A stretch of 54,145 nt of DNA from an uncultured Bacteroidales bacterium (GTDB lineage Bacteria; Bacteroidota; Bacteroidia; Bacteroidales; Paludibacteraceae). A program made the position numbers and the translations under genes. Within the stretch, counting starts at the first letter, position 1. Each line of letters opens with the position of its first letter. The notes under the pieces were generated by a model. That model was not told the DNA's origin, did not search any database, and was given only the letters and a program-made list of their open reading frames with translations. Of this stretch, positions 51,801 through 54,145 are shown one piece after another. Where the stretch lies: NCBI GenBank assembly GCA_900318245.1, contig ONJT01000014.1, forward strand, positions 1-54,145. The letters run 5' to 3'.

Positions 51801-54145
51801 AAAAACAGCATGTTCGATCGATCCGGGTTATTGGGTCGAACCATCATATCGATGGTAAACGACTTCTCGAACAAAGAGCGCAGCACTTTCGTTTCGGCAT
51901 ACGAGTTCTCCGTACCGTCAAAATGCAACGATGCACCTCTGACGATACCTGACTCATTGGTGTAGCCCATGATCTGGAAGTTGTTGTCCTCATCGAGGTA
52001 GTTTCCTGCGATCGGTTCATTGAAGCGCAGCTTGAGGTTATCTCCTACCCCGAGTATCGCGTTAGCGGGTTCGGGTTCACCGAAGACGCGTGGCGGGCGG
52101 GTGTCCTTGATACCCGTCAATACAGGCGAAGACTTGGTTACGAAACCCGATCCGTGACGGCAGAAGGATACTGCACGGAGATCGTACTGCTGCTCCATCG
52201 GATCCCGCTCACCGTAGAAGCGGAAATTCTCTATTCGTCCGCCCTCGATCATCGCTTTGGATCCCGAAGCCTGTTGATAGAGACTATCCTCCGCATAATA
52301 GGAACATAGGTTCACCCATGCGTCATTGGACTGGGTCGTTAGTTTGTATTGCAGTTCGATATGGTCAAAACCGTCGTAGTTCACATCAAAGCCATCGATA
52401 GATACCGGCATGTAATAGCCGTTCTCGTCACGCGGCGATAAGGTGTTCATGATCCATTTATCCGATGGAGAGGATATCCTTACATCACAGCTAACAGGCA
52501 TGTAATGGACGGAGAAGCACACTTTCTGATAGGTGATCGTAGGAGTACATTCCGATTGCAGGATAAGACAAATGTCTTCATAATCATAATCATCTCCGGC
52601 ACGTACCTCGATGGTCTTGATGATCGGCGTATTGCCTTGGAAGCGGAACTCGCGTCCATCGGATAGAGGTACACCATCGATACTTATCTTGGCGCCCTTG
52701 GTATTGGTGGCATCATCCATCTTGAGGGTCATGAACACAGCCGGACCGCTGGCAAGCCCCACGACCTCATCGGCTTCGTTCCACATCGTGAGCTTGAACT
52801 TAGCGGCTTGATCATGCGGCACATTGCTGATCTCATGACGGTTAATAACCATTTGCGGATTCTCTATCTTCTGAGTGGCAGCACTAAGCGGTGTACCCGG
52901 ATTGTAGAAATAGGTCGAGTCCGCCGCCTCCCAAGGACACCTGGTAGCGCCACCTAAAGTGGAGTACATCAGTGAGCCAAAGAGGTATTTGTTCTTATTA
53001 TCACTATTGAAGTCGTGTGCCTCATAACGCGTCTCTTTCGATTGCGCATTGAAATCATCCGTCAGCGATTTATACACATTGAACGTCAGATGCTCCAACG
53101 GATTGAGGGACAGTACGTAGCCGGTGGTCTTGCTCGAGCCAACGCTCTCACCATTCTCCGGCAGGAGGTTAAATCCGGTCTCTAAGATAAACTTGCAGTC
53201 CAGATCGAATTTCACACCACCCACCTCCGCTCGTACGTACTGCGAAGGAGAGGCACCTTTGTCGGCGGCATTCAGGTGTTTTATCAGTAATTGAAATCCT
53301 TTAGACCCTTTGAACAAATCCTTCAGACGCGCTATAGCCAAAGGACCAAAGCCGTCTCCAAAAAAGCCACTCGAGCTCGTTACTCCTTCACCTGTCTGGT
53401 GATTCCACGGCCAAGCGAAATAAGCAGAACGGGTATCTACATACGAATACGACTCGGAGTATGTCTGCGTCAGACCGCCGTTGATAGAATGGGTGGCAAG
53501 CGGTGTTTTGGTCATCGCTAACACTTTCTCCGCCTCGTTGGTAGCAAGAACTCCGATCCAATTATCCACGGCTTTGTTGTCCAACTGTACTTGGTCGAAG
53601 ATCATCCAGTTCTGCCCGTCCGGCGTGATGATCTCGTAGTATCCTTCTTCACCGAATCCGAGGGAGTCCGGATGCACCTTACTCCAATAAACCGGCCGGT
53701 CTTTGGCTATAGCTTGGGTCACCGCTTCCTCTCGGGTGCCGGTCAACAGAAGACTGTTACGATGGTAGAGCAGATCCGGAATGATTGTACCGACTATATA
53801 CTGATGGGTATAAGCGAAGGAGGATTGGATAAATTTCTTGATCAGCACATCCTCGGTTCGCATCAGATACCAGGGTTTGCCGTTGGCGTCCACACCCTGC
53901 TGAACAATGCGGTAACTCTTGTTGTCGATTTTCGCTTTTATCTGCTCGAAAGAGATTGAGTCCACGATGCGGAAAGCGTCGGCTTTGGAGGTCATCACAC
54001 CGTTGGTCACACCGATATAGACATCCCCGTTGGTGCCAACCTGGAAAGGACCGGAACCGGTCTGAATACGCTCGGAGGTCTTAAACTCGTAGTCCGCTTG
54101 ATTATATCCATACCATTGTACCGTAAGCGGGAAATTCCAATCGGT
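48815..54145 (-). CDS. Giant secreted LamG-domain protein with short C-terminal tag (N-terminus outside window)
   Basis: The reading frame is open to the right edge, so the start lies beyond the window; 1,776 residues are visible. Visible parts in order: an Ig-like/beta-sandwich region, then two LamG (concanavalin-like) domains in the middle containing SFTIDMMVRPNNPDRSNMLF and, in the second, EWHHFAIAINRTYNNVAVYI and NIDEFAIFEQAL, Ig-like domains (ITRVLNHSGKRHQYTIESLP), the beta domain also found in the adjacent lipoprotein, and a C-terminal tag with IENNHVVIIR and YDVTGKKL. The domain make-up resembles large Bacteroidetes surface proteins that bind carbohydrate or host material. Secretion through the Por system is inferred. 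Confidence 0.88.
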   Translation of the reverse strand, partial: TDWNFPLTVQWYGYNQADYEFKTSERIQTGSGPFQVGTNGDVYIGVTNGVMTSKADAFRIVDSISFEQIKAKIDNKSYRIVQQGVDANGKPWYLMRTEDVLIKKFIQSSFAYTHQYIVGTIIPDLLYHRNSLLLTGTREEAVTQAIAKDRPVYWSKVHPDSLGFGEEGYYEIITPDGQNWMIFDQVQLDNKAVDNWIGVLATNEAEKVLAMTKTPLATHSINGGLTQTYSESYSYVDTRSAYFAWPWNHQTGEGVTSSSGFFGDGFGPLAIARLKDLFKGSKGFQLLIKHLNAADKGASPSQYVRAEVGGVKFDLDCKFILETGFNLLPENGESVGSSKTTGYVLSLNPLEHLTFNVYKSLTDDFNAQSKETRYEAHDFNSDNKNKYLFGSLMYSTLGGATRCPWEAADSTYFYNPGTPLSAATQKIENPQMVINRHEISNVPHDQAAKFKLTMWNEADEVVGLASGPAVFMTLKMDDATNTKGAKISIDGVPLSDGREFRFQGNTPIIKTIEVRAGDDYDYEDICLILQSECTPTITYQKVCFSVHYMPVSCDVRISSPSDKWIMNTLSPRDENGYYMPVSIDGFDVNYDGFDHIELQYKLTTQSNDAWVNLCSYYAEDSLYQQASGSKAMIEGGRIENFRFYGERDPMEQQYDLRAVSFCRHGSGFVTKSSPVLTGIKDTRPPRVFGEPEPANAILGVGDNLKLRFNEPIAGNYLDEDNNFQIMGYTNESGIVRGASLHFDGTENSYAETKVLRSLFEKSFTIDMMVRPNNPDRSNMLFFYTANNTSLSISLAGNRIYMMVNLLGVLMSQPIPEPLTTFTRIVVAYDHTTHKARFYVGTRDITDPNFCTVSPNAKLQGGDAPLRFAPRFEGNMMEVRLWTKALSSDEVAQTHMRRLTGYEKELIAYYPMNEGVGDVVFDKATGATLYTHGATWDHQSGISLHLDKNQPVMLEGNLMSRSAKQDATLMFWFKAGSRGPLFSAGRTDSKHGLEILVSNGGLMLMSDSAYWPLAGVCDDNEWHHFAIAINRTYNNVAVYIDDQLKETFPATKFGAISGAMYLGGKNFEGNIDEFAIFEQALPKSLLESFGTNSLSGDEMGLVAYLPFNEMKENANGIYEQIFSINDQRVYRTSDGTVVDKKVPLVLEDISTLSPDKSHYAPVQDMGKLTKMNFDWSFNHDELLINLNMLDREINKQTIFVTVRDVEDINGNPMTSPVTWTAFVDKNALKWEERTIKMYAIYGEETDGVEYITRVLNHSGKRHQYTIESLPDWLTVNAAYGSINPTEELYLIFTANTDIAPGIYEDIVYVTDENGLSEPMKVELTIEALPPYEAVDEHKYPLNMSVCAQVKLNDTEYDTDPNDIVYAFYQNECVGMDHVSFNENTHKAKVFLTVYGEDAMNRKPIRFRLWRASTGRVYDLSTNRNVIFAHGFVYNCGDTDPLILTTFGSEVQMIDLEQGWNWISVNMDLTASGGLLSTCMTANDSWIEGDIIKNPNTRKFGTYDETSAEFMGTLDKLHYSQIYMVYSQHENRMRIAGDLLPEDSMHVKVRGDGQWSMLPCLFNRTTPISEALASYFQKAQPGDIIKAHDRFAVFSEDKRWEGNLIALRPGEGYLFRRLGLGSVVIPFYHQTTTPAPKKMSKQEDAQSTLFSNPKAATNMTMIAKIERSAVSTQPSPIRVYVGDELAGVSEPIDSLYFITIQSDMSGSPVRFETENGTPLTIFNNPSSVHYAPDAHHGSLLEPVILVPENPSRVYKIIENNHVVIIRNNEKYDVTGKKL

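Overview
The window looks like chromosomal DNA of a Bacteroidales-type bacterium of roughly even base composition, probably from a gut or similar anaerobic habitat; the family cannot be named from sequence alone. The reasons are a complete type IX secretion core (PorP-K-L-M-N order), a Rnf complex next to a B-type fumarate reductase/succinate dehydrogenase, Bacteroidetes promoters of the form TTTG-N20-TAnnTTTG(CA), A-rich start regions that nearly all lack Shine-Dalgarno sequences, and Bacteroidetes families such as DUF3098, DUF2795 and InlB-repeat surface proteins.

Layout. 1-82 is the start of a secreted-protein gene with a long structured leader. 507-10923 is one minus-strand run of twelve genes read from a good promoter at 10957-10988: DUF2795, porP, porK, porL, porM, porN, ftsX, DUF3098, uppP, truB, queA, ung. 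It joins the secretion machine to cell-envelope and tRNA-modification genes. 11063-13709 holds a cobalamin adenosyltransferase and a methyltransferase divergent from a SpmA/SpmB-type membrane protein; the two promoters interleave within 60 bp and appear almost leaderless. 13872-17745 carries ybeY overlapping a secreted pectate lyase, convergent with a secreted nuclease/phosphatase. 17806-25519 is frdB-frdA-frdC followed by trxB, a LolA-like gene and ftsK. 25681-30806 is rseC and rnfB-C-D-G-E-A.

30960-31060 is tRNA-Ala(GGC) with its 3' end duplicated. Just downstream lies a 13-kb surface-protein block: an M6 metalloprotease, a 3,209-residue endonuclease I/InlB-repeat protein with a classical T9SS C-terminal domain, and a small two-membrane-segment protein. 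44597-54145 (minus strand) has a fusion of a miniature EPSP synthase and a truncated glycosyltransferase, a DPP III lipoprotein, a small lipoprotein and the C-terminal 1,776 residues of a giant LamG protein.

How it fits together: Por proteins export the secreted enzymes and adhesins found elsewhere in the window. Rnf and fumarate reductase form an anaerobic respiratory chain that energises the membrane. The main oddities are an RnfB without its ferredoxin domains, a FrdA with an extra Ala/Lys/Glu-rich N-terminus of about 65 residues, the compact AroA-GT2 fusion, a short C-terminal tag shared by three unrelated secreted proteins, and two families of spacer repeats (11-bp arrays each preceded by an AT palindrome, and 7-bp arrays). 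No CRISPR array, rRNA, transposase or phage gene was seen.
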